From: Bythopirellula sp.
Lineage (GTDB): Bacteria; Planctomycetota; Planctomycetia; Pirellulales; Lacipirellulaceae
Direction of reading: 5' to 3'
Length of the DNA: 53,469 nucleotides
NCBI GenBank assembly: GCA_028285205.1
Contig: JANQQA010000221.1
Span: 1-53,469 of the forward strand
The notes under the pieces are model-generated. The model did no database searches. It was not told where the DNA came from and was given only the letters and a program-made list of their open reading frames with translations. The position numbers and the translations under genes are program-made. Below, piece by piece: positions 17,399-26,741 of this stretch. Numbering within the stretch: the first letter of the stretch is position 1; each line of letters opens with the position of its first letter.

Positions 17399-18049
17399 AT
17401 GACCAGCGAAGTACGCATTCACCCGACGGCAATTATTGAAGACGATGTCTCACTCGGCTCAGGGACGTCGGTCTGGGACAATGCGCATATACGCCACGGC
17501 TCTCAGCTCGGCGAGCAGTGCATCGTCGGTGGGAAGTCGTATATCGCCTACGACGTGCGTATTGGCAATCGCGTGAAGATCAACGCGATGGCTTACATTT
17601 GCTATGGCGTAACGATCGAAGACGGCGTGATGATCAGCGCAGGAACGATCTTCACCAACGACCAGTTTCCGCGTGCGACCACTCCCGATCTCGCCGAACT
17701 CAGATCCTCTGGCCCCGACGAGGAGACGCACGACACCATCGTCCGCGCGGGGGCAACAATTGGTGCGGGCGCGATCATCGGCAACAATCTGGAAATCGGG
17801 CGGTTCGCGATGGTCGGCATGGGCAGCGTGGTCACGAGATCGGTGCCCGATTTCCATCTGGTCGTCGGCAACCCCGCACGGTCGGTCGGTTGCGTCTGCC
17901 GCTGCGGTCCGCGACTGGCTTCTTGGTCGGCTGGCGAAATAGTCTCACTGGCATCCCTGATGTGCGAGCATTGCGGAGCCGAGTATCGAGTCAACCAGGG
18001 CCAGGTCATCGAACTTTCGCCGGCCACGATCTCCACGACGGAAAGCTAG
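17399..18049 (+). CDS. Left-handed beta-helix acyltransferase with C-terminal cysteine cluster
   Basis: 216 residues from ATG 17399; a TTG at 17393 would add two residues. The hexapeptide repeats (IHPTAIIEDDVSLGSGTSVW, then IGAGAIIGNNLEIGRF) define a trimeric LbH acyltransferase. The insertion TNDQFPRATTPD matches WbpD/WlbB-type N-acetyltransferases that acylate a 3-amino sugar. After the family end (VVGNPARSVG) there is an extra tail of about 45 residues with CVCRC and CEHC, a possible zinc-binding knuckle (inference). Completes the aminotransferase/dehydrogenase/acyltransferase trio; one base separates its stop from an in-frame TTG that precedes the next gene's ATG. Confidence 0.88.
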   Translation: MTSEVRIHPTAIIEDDVSLGSGTSVWDNAHIRHGSQLGEQCIVGGKSYIAYDVRIGNRVKINAMAYICYGVTIEDGVMISAGTIFTNDQFPRATTPDLAELRSSGPDEETHDTIVRAGATIGAGAIIGNNLEIGRFAMVGMGSVVTRSVPDFHLVVGNPARSVGCVCRCGPRLASWSAGEIVSLASLMCEHCGAEYRVNQGQVIELSPATISTTES

Positions 18050-18056
18050 GTTGCGT

Positions 18057-19427
18057 ATGGATACGAGCGATCAACAGTGCCACTGGGGCATCGTGGGGGG
18101 CGGCATGATGGGCCTGACGCTAGCCCATCGCCTGAGCCAGCAAGGACAACGAGTCACGGTGATGGAAGCCGCCCCCAACGTGGGCGGACTGGCCGACGCC
18201 TGGAAACTTGGTGACGTGACCTGGGACCGTCACTACCACGTGACACTTCTGTCGGACTTGCGACTACGCAAGCTGCTCTCGGAACTGGAACTCGAGCAGA
18301 CGATGCAGTGGGTCGAGACAAAGACCGGATTTTTCACCGACGGCAAACTGTACTCGATGTCTAATACGCTGGAGTTTCTGAAGTTCCCGCCGCTAACGTT
18401 GGTCGAAAAGTTCCGCCTTGGAGCAACAATCTTCGGTGCCTCGAAAATCAAGAATTGGAAGCGGCTCGAACAAACGTTCGTTGCCGACTGGCTGCGCAAG
18501 TGGTCGGGCGTGGGGACGTTCCGAAAAATCTGGCTGCCACTTCTGCAGGCCAAACTAGGGCAGACTTATCGCCAAGTGTCGGCGGCCTTCATTTGGGCGA
18601 CGATCGCGCGTATGTATCGAGCTCGCCAGAGTGGGCTGAAGAAGGAGATGTTCGGCTACGTCCCCGGTGGTTACGCCAAAGTGCTGGAGACCTTTGCCGC
18701 GCGATTGGAAAGCGACGGCGTACAGCTACTCACTTCTCATCCCGTGCAGCAGGTGTTTCGTGAGGATGAAGGTCAAGTGCGAGTTGATGGACCCCACGGC
18801 GAAAGCCGGCACTTCGACCGTGTCGTACTGACCACACCGTCGCCGCTGGTCAGCCATATCTGCCCGCAGCTTTCCGAGCGAGACCGAGAGCGTCACGAGC
18901 GGATCGAGTACTTGGGAATCCTCTGCGCCTCGGTTGTGCTCAAGCGTCCCTTGGCCAAGTACTACGTGACCAACATCACCGACGACTGGGTGCCGTTCAC
19001 CGCGGTGATCGAGATGACCACCCTGGTCGATCCAGCCGAACTGGGCGGACACCACCTGATCTATCTGCCCCGGTATGTTGCCCAGGATGATCCTGCCTGG
19101 CAATGGTCGGACGAGCAGCTGGAGGAAAAGTTTGTCGCGGCCCTGGAACGGATGTATCCTGAGTTCGACCGCGACGATGTGCTGGCGTTTCGCGTCTCGC
19201 GTGTTCGGCGCGTGATGGCGCTGCCAACGCTGCGCTATTCAGAGCACTTGCCCTCAATTCCCACGTCCATTCCCAACGTGTTCGCTGTCAACTCAGCACA
19301 AATCGTGAAGGGCACGCTGAACGTCAACGAAGTCATCGAAATCGCGGAAGACGCGCTCACCGATCATTTGCTTCCGAGCCTGGCAGCATCCTCCTCACAA
19401 CCTCAACTGGCAACCTCAACTCCCTAA
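18057..19427 (+). CDS. FAD-dependent oxidoreductase (protoporphyrinogen-oxidase/amine-oxidase fold)
   Basis: 456 residues from ATG 18057. Dinucleotide-binding motif GIVGGGMMGLTLAHRL at about 11-26, followed by VMEAAPNVGGLADAW, the FAD-diphosphate region of the amine-oxidase superfamily. C-terminal FAD contact near PSIPTSIPNVFAVNSAQI. Members of this branch are frequent in polysaccharide clusters, sometimes annotated as HemY-like or UDP-galactopyranose-mutase-like; the reaction is not established. It could modify a sugar or a lipid carrier. I would not call it a haem biosynthesis gene from this context. Confidence 0.8.
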   Translation: MDTSDQQCHWGIVGGGMMGLTLAHRLSQQGQRVTVMEAAPNVGGLADAWKLGDVTWDRHYHVTLLSDLRLRKLLSELELEQTMQWVETKTGFFTDGKLYSMSNTLEFLKFPPLTLVEKFRLGATIFGASKIKNWKRLEQTFVADWLRKWSGVGTFRKIWLPLLQAKLGQTYRQVSAAFIWATIARMYRARQSGLKKEMFGYVPGGYAKVLETFAARLESDGVQLLTSHPVQQVFREDEGQVRVDGPHGESRHFDRVVLTTPSPLVSHICPQLSERDRERHERIEYLGILCASVVLKRPLAKYYVTNITDDWVPFTAVIEMTTLVDPAELGGHHLIYLPRYVAQDDPAWQWSDEQLEEKFVAALERMYPEFDRDDVLAFRVSRVRRVMALPTLRYSEHLPSIPTSIPNVFAVNSAQIVKGTLNVNEVIEIAEDALTDHLLPSLAASSSQPQLATSTP

Positions 19428-19433
19428 CGTCTC

Positions 19434-20441
19434 ATGTCAAAGCCAATGGCGAGCCTGTCGCTCGACCTGGACAATAAATGGTCCTATATAAAAACCCACG
19501 GTGACGCGGGCTGGGAGGCGCTGCCGAGCTATCTGGACATTGTCGTACCGCGAGTGCTTGAGTTCCTCGAGGAGCGGCAACTCAAGATTACCTTCTTCGT
19601 CGTCGGGCAAGACGCAGCACTCGAGAAGAACCAGCCGGCACTGCGCTCGTTGGCCGACGCGCGGCACGAAATTGGCAATCACTCGTTCCATCACGAACCC
19701 TGGCTGCACTTGTACTCGCCCGAAGAGATCAGCGAAGAATTCACGCGGGCGGAAGACGCGATTGAGATTGCCACGGGCGAACGACCCATCGGCTTTCGCG
19801 GGCCTGGGTTCAGTTTCTCAGAGCAGGTTTTAGAGGAACTAGCTTCCCGTAATTATGCGTACGACGCGTCAACGTTTCCCACGTTTCTTGGCCCGATCGC
19901 GCGGATGTACTACTTCTTCAGTTCCAATCTAAGCCGCGAGGAACGTGCCGACCGCAAACAGTTATTCGGCAAGATGAGCGAAGGCTTTCGGTCACTACGA
20001 CCCTATAGCTGGCACACCCAAGCAGGACAACTCGTCGAGATTCCCGTGACCACGATGCCGATATTCAAGGTGCCGATTCATGTGAGCTATCTGCTCTATC
20101 TGGCTCAGTACTCGCGGGCGCTGGCGATGCTGTATTGCCGCATGGCCTTTGGCATGTGCCGACTAATGCGAGTCGAGCCTTCGCTGCTGCTGCACCCGCT
20201 CGACTTCATGGGCCACGACGATTTCTCAGACTGTGACGGAGAGGGTGACCTCTCGTTTTTCCCAGCCATGAAGAGTCCCGCGGCGGAGAAAGTCGAACTC
20301 GTCGGACAGGTCGTCGACTTACTGGCCAAACATTGGCGCGTGGTCACCATGCGTGAACATGCCGAAGCTATCCAAAGGCGGCTGTCCAAGGGCACGAAGC
20401 CACTTGAAGCTCCCGCACGCGAACCCGCACCCCAGGCCTAA
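19434..20441 (+). CDS. Polysaccharide deacetylase (NodB homology domain)
   Basis: 335 residues. MASLSLDLDNKW gives the first NodB motif (Asp pair), ITFFVVGQDA the typical strand, GNHSFHH the metal-binding His motif, and GFRGPGFSFS the third motif (RxxxG-P). It would remove N-acetyl groups from a glycan. There is no signal peptide, so it may act on a cytosolic, lipid-linked intermediate. The long C-terminal half has hydrophobic stretches (SYLLYLAQYSRALAML) that could associate with the membrane. Located 6 bases after the FAD oxidoreductase. Confidence 0.88.
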   Translation: MSKPMASLSLDLDNKWSYIKTHGDAGWEALPSYLDIVVPRVLEFLEERQLKITFFVVGQDAALEKNQPALRSLADARHEIGNHSFHHEPWLHLYSPEEISEEFTRAEDAIEIATGERPIGFRGPGFSFSEQVLEELASRNYAYDASTFPTFLGPIARMYYFFSSNLSREERADRKQLFGKMSEGFRSLRPYSWHTQAGQLVEIPVTTMPIFKVPIHVSYLLYLAQYSRALAMLYCRMAFGMCRLMRVEPSLLLHPLDFMGHDDFSDCDGEGDLSFFPAMKSPAAEKVELVGQVVDLLAKHWRVVTMREHAEAIQRRLSKGTKPLEAPAREPAPQA

Positions 20442-20478
20442 ATCGCTTCGCAAAAGCTAATGACAGCCGGATTCCGCA

Positions 20479-21582
20479 ATGACAGACAATGGGAGCGCAA
20501 CGCAGAACTCGCCTCACTCGGGGAAGTACAGCAACTTCCGCGATCCGGTGGGGCTGCTGAAACGCATGCTCTTGTCTGGCAATCGCGCCGCGTACGATGC
20601 ACTGCTGCGCGCGGGTCTGGCCGTGGGTGTCACGCCACTCGACTGGGCACTGCACTCGCGGGAGCGACGCCGACTGGCTAAGGCCTCGCTGGCGCATCCA
20701 TCGGAGCCACAGGTACTGATCGTTGGGCCGCCACGTAGCGGTTCGACCTTGCTCTACCAGACACTCGCCCGATATGCGGACGTCACGTACTTAAGCAACT
20801 TGTCCGATCTATTCCCGCTTTCGCCGATCACCGCTACACACTTATTTCAACGACAGACGAAGCTGCGCCGCAAAAACTTTTCCAACTACTATGGCCAGAC
20901 AGCGGGTCTTGCAGCCCCGAACGATGGATTCGCGGTTTGGAACCGTTGGCTGGGACGAGATCGATACGTCACTCCAGAGTCGCTCTCCGACGAGATGTCC
21001 GACAACATGCGGCGTTTTTTTGCAGCATGGTCCGAGCAATTCGGTAAACCGTTTCTCAATAAGAACAATCGCAATGCGTTCTGTATGCAACTCCTGGCTG
21101 AGACATTGCCCGAGGCGCGTTTTGTGATCATCCGCCGCGATCCGTTCTTTGTCGCTCAATCGCTAATCGAAGCACGCGCGCAAGTGCAGGGCGACAAAGA
21201 TCGCCCCTGGGGACTGGCCAGCACCGAAGAGCACGCCAGCGCGGACGAGCCGCTGGGTTATGTGAACGATGTCTGCGATCAACTGATCAAAATCAAGAAT
21301 CGTCTGCAACAGCAACAGGCCGGAGTCGATTCCACTCGTTATGTCGAAATCAGTTATGAGTCGTTCTGTCAGCAACCTGAGACCGAGCTGCAGCGCATCG
21401 CAGAGAGCATCCAGTTGCTAAAACTCGACAATGAGTTGATGGCACAGGAATTAGAGCCCTTTTCAGTTTCGGCCGATCTAAGACTCTCAAAGCCAGAACA
21501 AGAGCAGATTGAGCGACGATTCGCGGCGGTTCCGGCATGGCATATCCAAACGAAGTCGAGCAAGGTGAAAGAAACGCCATGA
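20479..21582 (+). CDS. PAPS-dependent sulfotransferase
   Basis: 367 residues. The 5'-phosphosulfate loop is LIVGPPRSGSTLLYQ (about 80-94) and the 3'-phosphate motif is FVIIRRDPFFVAQSL; both are diagnostic of the sulfotransferase family. YVEISYESFCQQPE matches the usual acceptor-side helix start. Transfers sulfate from PAPS, plausibly to the polysaccharide made by this cluster, which would make the product a sulfated glycan as is common in marine bacteria (inference). The stop overlaps the next start by four bases (ATGA). Confidence 0.88.
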   Translation: MTDNGSATQNSPHSGKYSNFRDPVGLLKRMLLSGNRAAYDALLRAGLAVGVTPLDWALHSRERRRLAKASLAHPSEPQVLIVGPPRSGSTLLYQTLARYADVTYLSNLSDLFPLSPITATHLFQRQTKLRRKNFSNYYGQTAGLAAPNDGFAVWNRWLGRDRYVTPESLSDEMSDNMRRFFAAWSEQFGKPFLNKNNRNAFCMQLLAETLPEARFVIIRRDPFFVAQSLIEARAQVQGDKDRPWGLASTEEHASADEPLGYVNDVCDQLIKIKNRLQQQQAGVDSTRYVEISYESFCQQPETELQRIAESIQLLKLDNELMAQELEPFSVSADLRLSKPEQEQIERRFAAVPAWHIQTKSSKVKETP

Positions 21583-22622
21583 ACCGACCGTGGGTCAAAA
21601 ACCTCTGGCGCCGCCTCCGCTGGCCGCTGGCTATCGGCGTCCTCTGCTGGCTGATCCTGCCGAACCTGGAGGGACTGCGCGAACTCGTTGAGCAAGGGGT
21701 CGCTTGGCGATGGATCGCGGCGGCGGTTGGCTTTCGTTTTCTGTCGCTAGCACTCACCGGCTACCGCTGGAACATGCTGTTGGCGGGCCAGGAGATCAGG
21801 CCACCGAAATCTCGCGTCGCGCGAATGGTCGGTGTGGGTTACGTTTGCAACTTCGTCCTGCCGGGCACCATCGGAGGTGACGTGGCGAAGGCAGGACTGA
21901 TTGCGACTGAAACTCCGACGCGCCGCAAGCGGGCGCTGGCGACAGTGCCGTTGGATCGCGGGCTCGGGATGCTCGCGTTTGTGATTCTAGGGTCAATCGC
22001 CGGTCTGTTGCGCTGGACGACCATTCCCTCGCCCCTCTTGCAGACCGCCGTTCTACTGATGGCTGGTATCAGCGTGGGCGGATTGATCTGCCTGATCGTG
22101 GCGACAGGTACTGGAATTGCGCGCGAACCCGCCGACTTGAATCCGCGGCATAGTGCAACGCGACTCCAGAAATTGCTGATGACCGTTCGCCAAGCAATCG
22201 CGATGCTACGACGTGGCCGTGTGACGGTTTGGCTGGCGTTGTTGCTGGGCATCGTCGCGCACGGGTGCCTCTGCTCTGCAAGCTATTGCTGCCTGTTGGC
22301 ATTCACAGCCGCGGAGATGCCATTCGGTTGGGTGGATCAGCTTTGGCTAGTGCCATCCGCTGAAGTCCCAACCGCCTTTCTCTCGCTGCCCGGCGGACTG
22401 GGAGCGCGCGAGGGTGCGCTCGCCTACTTCTACGGCGAGTTCGCATCCGGTCCCGCCCAACTCGATAGGTTCCGCGATGTCGGCGTGCTCGTCGGCGGCT
22501 GCTATAGTCTGGTCTGTATCGGCTTGGCAGTCGTAGTGGCAGGCGTGTTGATGGTCTCCGGACGCAACTGGTCTGCAGATGGCAGTGAACCGGCATTCCG
22601 CCTGCCAAAAAAACCGGTCTAG
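21579..22622 (+). CDS. YbhN/AglD-type integral membrane protein (LPG-synthase TM family)
   Basis: 347 residues from ATG 21579, coupled to the sulfotransferase stop; an upstream start at 21537 would overlap more deeply. Eight or so hydrophobic helices. Family marks are GYVCNFVLPGTIGGDVAKAG, PLDRGLGMLAFVILG and LPGGLGAREGALAYF, all typical of the lysylphosphatidylglycerol-synthase transmembrane region (UPF0104). No catalytic aminoacyl-transfer domain is attached. In polysaccharide clusters such proteins are thought to act as lipid-linked carrier transporters or accessory factors; the role here is open. Confidence 0.85.
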   Translation: MNRPWVKNLWRRLRWPLAIGVLCWLILPNLEGLRELVEQGVAWRWIAAAVGFRFLSLALTGYRWNMLLAGQEIRPPKSRVARMVGVGYVCNFVLPGTIGGDVAKAGLIATETPTRRKRALATVPLDRGLGMLAFVILGSIAGLLRWTTIPSPLLQTAVLLMAGISVGGLICLIVATGTGIAREPADLNPRHSATRLQKLLMTVRQAIAMLRRGRVTVWLALLLGIVAHGCLCSASYCCLLAFTAAEMPFGWVDQLWLVPSAEVPTAFLSLPGGLGAREGALAYFYGEFASGPAQLDRFRDVGVLVGGCYSLVCIGLAVVVAGVLMVSGRNWSADGSEPAFRLPKKPV

Positions 22623-22739
22623 TTGTTGTAATCGCTACCTAGACTCTCTCCGAAACGGCGTTCGACGGTACAGCTATTGAGCCAGTATCCTCGGCGAAAT
22701 AGCATCGAAGATAGAGGTCCATCTGCGTCGCAAAATGTC

Positions 22740-24233
22740 ATGCATGACAAATCCCAAAAATCATTCGGATTCCTGGCTGCGACGCTCGGTGCAATGGCAT
22801 TAGCCGTCGCTGTACGTGCTTGGGGACTTACGACTCAGTCCTTCACCAACGACGAGATCATCGACCTGCAGATCGCTCGTAGTAGCTGGTCGGAAATTAC
22901 CTATCTGGCCGATGGCTTTCCACCGCTTCATCATCTGATTCTCAAGGTCGTTCTGCAGCTGACAGACTGGGACATGGCGGGCAGGTGGCTCTGCCTCAGC
23001 TACGGAGTGTTGGCAGTTCCAATCGTCGGTCTGCTCGCGAGGAGAATCGCTGGTCTACGCTGCGGCTTGATTGCGGCCTTCGTCTTGGCAGTTTCGCCAA
23101 TGCATGCCTTTTACACGCAAGAATGCCGGTCGTACGCGCTGTACTTTCTTGTTGCGGCACTAGCAACTTGGCTGTTTTGGCGAGCATTGCAGATTGGCTC
23201 GGCAAGCGCATGGACGGCTTTCGCTTGCGCGGCAAGTATCGGCGGGTATTCCCATTATTACTTCTGCTTTGTTCTGCTTGCCTTCGCGCTGATCTGGGCG
23301 CGGCAAGCAGTGGCCTCAGGTAATTGGAAGCCGGGTTTGCTAGCCTTTTCCGGGATGAGCGTTCTCCAACTCCCGATCTTCTACCTGGTGGGCAGCGACA
23401 TCGCATGCCAACAGGGGATGCTGCAAGGCGATTTCGACCCCATGGCACTCGGCTACACTGGGTGGACATTCTTGGCGGGTTTCGCGATTGGACCGTCGTC
23501 TCGCGAATTGCACGTAATGGGAGGAGCAGCGGCACTTCGCGAAATCCTCCCGTGGCTGCCGCTGGTTGGCAGCTTGGCAGCGGGAATCTCTCTCAGCTTA
23601 TTGCGAAAGGAATATCCCTATCGTCTGGAACTACTGATTCTCTTGATCTTGCCCATCCTGGGCGCGATCGGTTTGGCGGCCAGCTTTCAGCTCTCGAACT
23701 ACAACGTCCGCTACGTCATCACTTCCCTCGTTCCGCTGGTGGTGGTGATCGCCATCGCGATCGGCGCTGCCAAGAGTCGATACTTCTCGCTGGGGCTGGC
23801 GTTGCTACTACTCACGGTCAGCACGGTTTCGCTTGCTAACCGACAACTCGTCGGCAGGTATCGCAACGAAGATTCGCGTGCCGCGGCCGAATACATCGCC
23901 GCCCACGAGTCGGAACCGAGCCCTGTGTATGCTGTTGCGTTTTATATGCAAGAGTCGGCGTGGTACTACCTGCCCGACGAGTATCACGTCGTGGCCGTGC
24001 CTCAGATCAACGCGGAGCCCGAGACGCTCGAAGAAGCCCTTGCACTCATCAATCAGCGCGAAGGGCCCTACTGGATCTTCTATAGCCGAGAGTTCCACGG
24101 CGATCCCGAGGGCATCTTCAAGCAGGCGCTGCTCAACGACCCTCAGGTTCAGCTCATGGACACGTGGGATGGCGTCCAACTCTATCGCGGAATAGCACCG
24201 CTCAGTCCACAGTCTGAGCAGCCGCCTCGGTAG
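22740..24233 (+). CDS. GT39/ArnT-like membrane glycosyltransferase (GT-C)
   Basis: 497 residues from ATG 22740; a TTG at 22677 would add 21. GT-C fold: DE at residues 38-39 in the first periplasmic loop (TQSFTNDEIIDL), DGFPPLHHLILK, SPMHAFYTQECRSYALYF (typical of the family) and about ten helices, then a soluble C-terminal domain of about 120 residues. Uses a polyprenyl-phosphate sugar donor and acts in the periplasm. Last gene of the polysaccharide cluster. Its 3' end overlaps the convergent nqrM by 32 bases, so there is no room for a spacer terminator between the two operons. Confidence 0.85.
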   Translation: MHDKSQKSFGFLAATLGAMALAVAVRAWGLTTQSFTNDEIIDLQIARSSWSEITYLADGFPPLHHLILKVVLQLTDWDMAGRWLCLSYGVLAVPIVGLLARRIAGLRCGLIAAFVLAVSPMHAFYTQECRSYALYFLVAALATWLFWRALQIGSASAWTAFACAASIGGYSHYYFCFVLLAFALIWARQAVASGNWKPGLLAFSGMSVLQLPIFYLVGSDIACQQGMLQGDFDPMALGYTGWTFLAGFAIGPSSRELHVMGGAAALREILPWLPLVGSLAAGISLSLLRKEYPYRLELLILLILPILGAIGLAASFQLSNYNVRYVITSLVPLVVVIAIAIGAAKSRYFSLGLALLLLTVSTVSLANRQLVGRYRNEDSRAAAEYIAAHESEPSPVYAVAFYMQESAWYYLPDEYHVVAVPQINAEPETLEEALALINQREGPYWIFYSREFHGDPEGIFKQALLNDPQVQLMDTWDGVQLYRGIAPLSPQSEQPPR

Positions 24234-24423
24234 GCTCCCCACTGCACTCAGGCGAGGGCTTCGTGCAGGCATCGCAAATGGTGTTGCCCTTGGCGTCCTT
24301 CATGTTGGCAAGCCCTCCGCAAGTTCCCTTGAGTCGACGGTTGCTCACGATCACGCCGATCGCCATGCCTCCTAGGGCGACGGCGAAGATTACTGCGGTG
24401 GCGATAAAGACTTGCCAGATCAC
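24202..24423 (-). CDS. nqrM: Na+-NQR maturation protein NqrM
   Basis: 73 residues: one N-terminal transmembrane helix (IATAVIFAVALGGMAIGVIV) followed by four cysteines (35, 50, 53, 60) in GTCGGLANM and CDAC. This matches NqrM (DUF539), which delivers iron to the membrane Fe centre between NqrD and NqrE. It is encoded 14 bases after apbE at the end of the nqr operon, its usual place. The last 32 bases overlap the convergent glycosyltransferase gene. Confidence 0.9.
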   Translation of the reverse strand: MIWQVFIATAVIFAVALGGMAIGVIVSNRRLKGTCGGLANMKDAKGNTICDACTKPSPECSGEPTEAAAQTVD

Positions 24424-24437
24424 GAGAGATTTAACCG

Positions 24438-25508
24438 TTACTGGTGGACTGGAATCCGTGGTGGGAACTTCGAGGTCGCACGCTCTACGATCACGCCGTC
24501 CTCAGCGAGCAAGAACAGCGCGGCGATTTCGTGCTCCTCACACCAATCATACCCGCGATCCTCGCCCATGACTAACAAAGCTGTCGCGAGTGCGTCCGCT
24601 TCCAGGCAGGTAGGCGTTAGCAACGTCACCGACCAGCCGCGATATGGCAACGGTCGCCCGGATGTGGGGTCGATGATGTGACTCACGCGCTCGCCGTCAA
24701 ATTCGCGAAAGTTACGGTAATCGCCGGAGGTCGCCAGCGCCTGGTCCGCGAGTTCGACGATCGTGTGAACCTGCCTGTTCGTCAGGTTGGGCTGCTCGAT
24801 GCCAATCCGCCAGGGCTTGCCATCCTGACGCGTGCCAGCTGCGCGGACTTCGCCCCCAATTTCGACCATGTAGTTTTCATAGCCGCTAGCGCTGAGCAAA
24901 TCAGCAATCACGTCAACCGCATAGCCCTTCGCAATCGACGAGAGATCGACCTCTAAGCCATCGACCTGCTTTCGCAAAGCCGGCGGCTCGGCACGCACCT
25001 CGAGTTGGCTGCAGCCGGACCGCTGTTTCGCGGTCGCAAGCTCTTCATCGGTTGGCGCTTCGAGTTTGGCACCAAGGTGATGGTGACCGGGGCCGAAATC
25101 CCATAACTGTACGAGCGGTCCGACCGTTACGTCTGAGGCTCCACTGGTGGCGTTGTAGTAGTGCACTGCTCGCTCGACGACGTACGCAGTTTCTGGCGAA
25201 ACTGCGAACCACTCGTTGGCTGGAGATTCGTTGAATTTCGAAAGTTCCGAATCCGGCACATAGGTAGACATCTGCTGGTTAACTTGCTCCAGCTTCTCAA
25301 CGATGTTGGAAACGACCGGTAAGTCTGCGGTAACGGCTTCCGCACTCCAGCATTTGACACTATAAGTTGTGCCCATCGTCTGCCCAGAATGCGAGAGGGA
25401 GCTCGTACCGCCTGATACGGAAATCGCACAGCCGGCAGCGGCGAAAAGCAATAAAGCAGCCAGCGAATAGCTCGTCCGCAACAGCGATTGGAGCTTCGTG
25501 CGATTCAC
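24438..25508 (-). CDS. apbE: FAD:protein FMN transferase (lipoprotein)
   Basis: 356 residues. Signal peptide ending in a lipobox (LLFAAAGC, Cys27), so probably a membrane-anchored periplasmic enzyme. It covalently attaches FMN from FAD to threonines in NqrB and NqrC. Seen: GTTYSVKCW near the start, VDLSSIAKGYAVD (the conserved substrate-binding segment), MVEIGGEVRAAG and SHIIDPTSGRPLP, all family hallmarks. Three bases separate it from nqrF, so it is part of the operon and its targets are encoded upstream in the same transcript. Confidence 0.95.
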   Translation of the reverse strand: MNRTKLQSLLRTSYSLAALLLFAAAGCAISVSGGTSSLSHSGQTMGTTYSVKCWSAEAVTADLPVVSNIVEKLEQVNQQMSTYVPDSELSKFNESPANEWFAVSPETAYVVERAVHYYNATSGASDVTVGPLVQLWDFGPGHHHLGAKLEAPTDEELATAKQRSGCSQLEVRAEPPALRKQVDGLEVDLSSIAKGYAVDVIADLLSASGYENYMVEIGGEVRAAGTRQDGKPWRIGIEQPNLTNRQVHTIVELADQALATSGDYRNFREFDGERVSHIIDPTSGRPLPYRGWSVTLLTPTCLEADALATALLVMGEDRGYDWCEEHEIAALFLLAEDGVIVERATSKFPPRIPVHQ

Positions 25509-25511
25509 GGT

Positions 25512-26741
25512 CTATCCGCCGAAGTCATCGTAGGCGATGTTCTCTTTTTCGACGCCCAGATCGTCCAGCATTTTGAAGACGGCGGCATTCATCATCGGCG
25601 GACCGCAGATGTAATACTCGACATCCTCAGGGGCTGGATGTTCCTTTAGGTAGTTATCCAGCAAGACTTGGTGAATAAATCCGGTCAGCCCATCCCAATT
25701 GTCTTCCGGCTGTGGGTCGGACAACGCAATGTGGAACTTGAAATTCGGAAACTCTTTCTCGATCGCGCGGAAGTGATCGATGTAGAACAGTTCTCGCAGA
25801 CTACGTCCACCGTACCAATACGAGACTTTCCGTCCGGTCTTGAGGTTCTTAAACAACTCAAAGATGTGGCTTCGCAGTGGCGCCATGCCGGCACCACCGC
25901 CGATGTAAACCATTTCGGCATCCGTGTCCTTGATGAAGAACTCGCCGTAGGGGCCGGAAATCGTGACCTCATCGCCTGGTTTCAGTCCAAAGATATAGGA
26001 TGACATCTTGCCCGGAGGCGTGTCGTCGGGCATCCGAGGCGGCGGACTGGCAATCCGAACATTGAGCATGATGATGCCTTTTTCGCCCGGATAGTTCGCC
26101 ATCGAGTAGGCACGGATCACCGGCTCCTCGACCTTGGAAACATAACGCCAAACGTTGAACTTGTCCCAGTCGCCGTGGTACTCTTCCTCGATCACGAAAT
26201 CTTTATATTCTACGACGTGCGGTGGACACTCGATTTGAATGTAGCCGCCCGCCTTGAAATCGACTTGCTCGCCTTCTGGCAACTCAAGCACGAACTCTTT
26301 AATGAACGTCGCAACATTGTGGTTCGAACGGACCTTGCACCGCCACTTCTTCGTCTCGAAGGCCTCAGGCGGCACTTCGATTTTCATGTCCTGCTTCACA
26401 GCCACCTGACAGGAGAGTCGACAGCCATCGCGGGCTTCTTTGTTGGTGATGTGCGATTTCTCAGTCGGTAGGATGTCGCCGCCGCCGGAGAAGACCTTTA
26501 CTTCGCACTGTGCGCACGTACCACCACCACCGCAAGCGGATGAAACAAAGATCCCAGCATCGGACAGAGCTCCGAGCAGTTTGCCACCGGCAGGGACATC
26601 CAAGGTCTTCTGACCGTTGACTTCGATCTTCACGTTGCCGCTGGCAACCAACATCGACTTGGCACCAAGAATCACCAAGACCAACGCGAGTACGACTAGC
26701 GTAAACATCGCGACGCCTAAGAAAATCGTCATTCCGCTCAT
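25512..26741 (-). CDS. nqrF: Na+-NQR subunit F, NADH-oxidising
   Basis: 409 residues. One N-terminal membrane helix (about 4-27), then a 2Fe-2S ferredoxin domain with Cys70, 76, 79 and 111 ([13 protein letters not shown] and LSCQV), spacing as in Vibrio NqrF. FAD-binding [10 protein letters not shown] and NADH-binding [12 protein letters not shown] follow. Takes electrons from NADH and passes them via FAD and the 2Fe-2S centre into the pump. The start overlaps the nqrE stop (ATGA). Complete; no missing key residues seen. Confidence 0.97.
   Translation of the reverse strand: MSGMTIFLGVAMFTLVVLALVLVILGAKSMLVASGNVKIEVNGQKTLDVPAGGKLLGALSDAGIFVSSACGGGGTCAQCEVKVFSGGGDILPTEKSHITNKEARDGCRLSCQVAVKQDMKIEVPPEAFETKKWRCKVRSNHNVATFIKEFVLELPEGEQVDFKAGGYIQIECPPHVVEYKDFVIEEEYHGDWDKFNVWRYVSKVEEPVIRAYSMANYPGEKGIIMLNVRIASPPPRMPDDTPPGKMSSYIFGLKPGDEVTISGPYGEFFIKDTDAEMVYIGGGAGMAPLRSHIFELFKNLKTGRKVSYWYGGRSLRELFYIDHFRAIEKEFPNFKFHIALSDPQPEDNWDGLTGFIHQVLLDNYLKEHPAPEDVEYYICGPPMMNAAVFKMLDDLGVEKENIAYDDFGG

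Noticed and set aside
18057..19427. Annotation as protoporphyrinogen oxidase (hemY)
   Set aside because: The fold matches but the setting is a polysaccharide cluster and no haem genes are nearby; a general FAD oxidoreductase call is safer.
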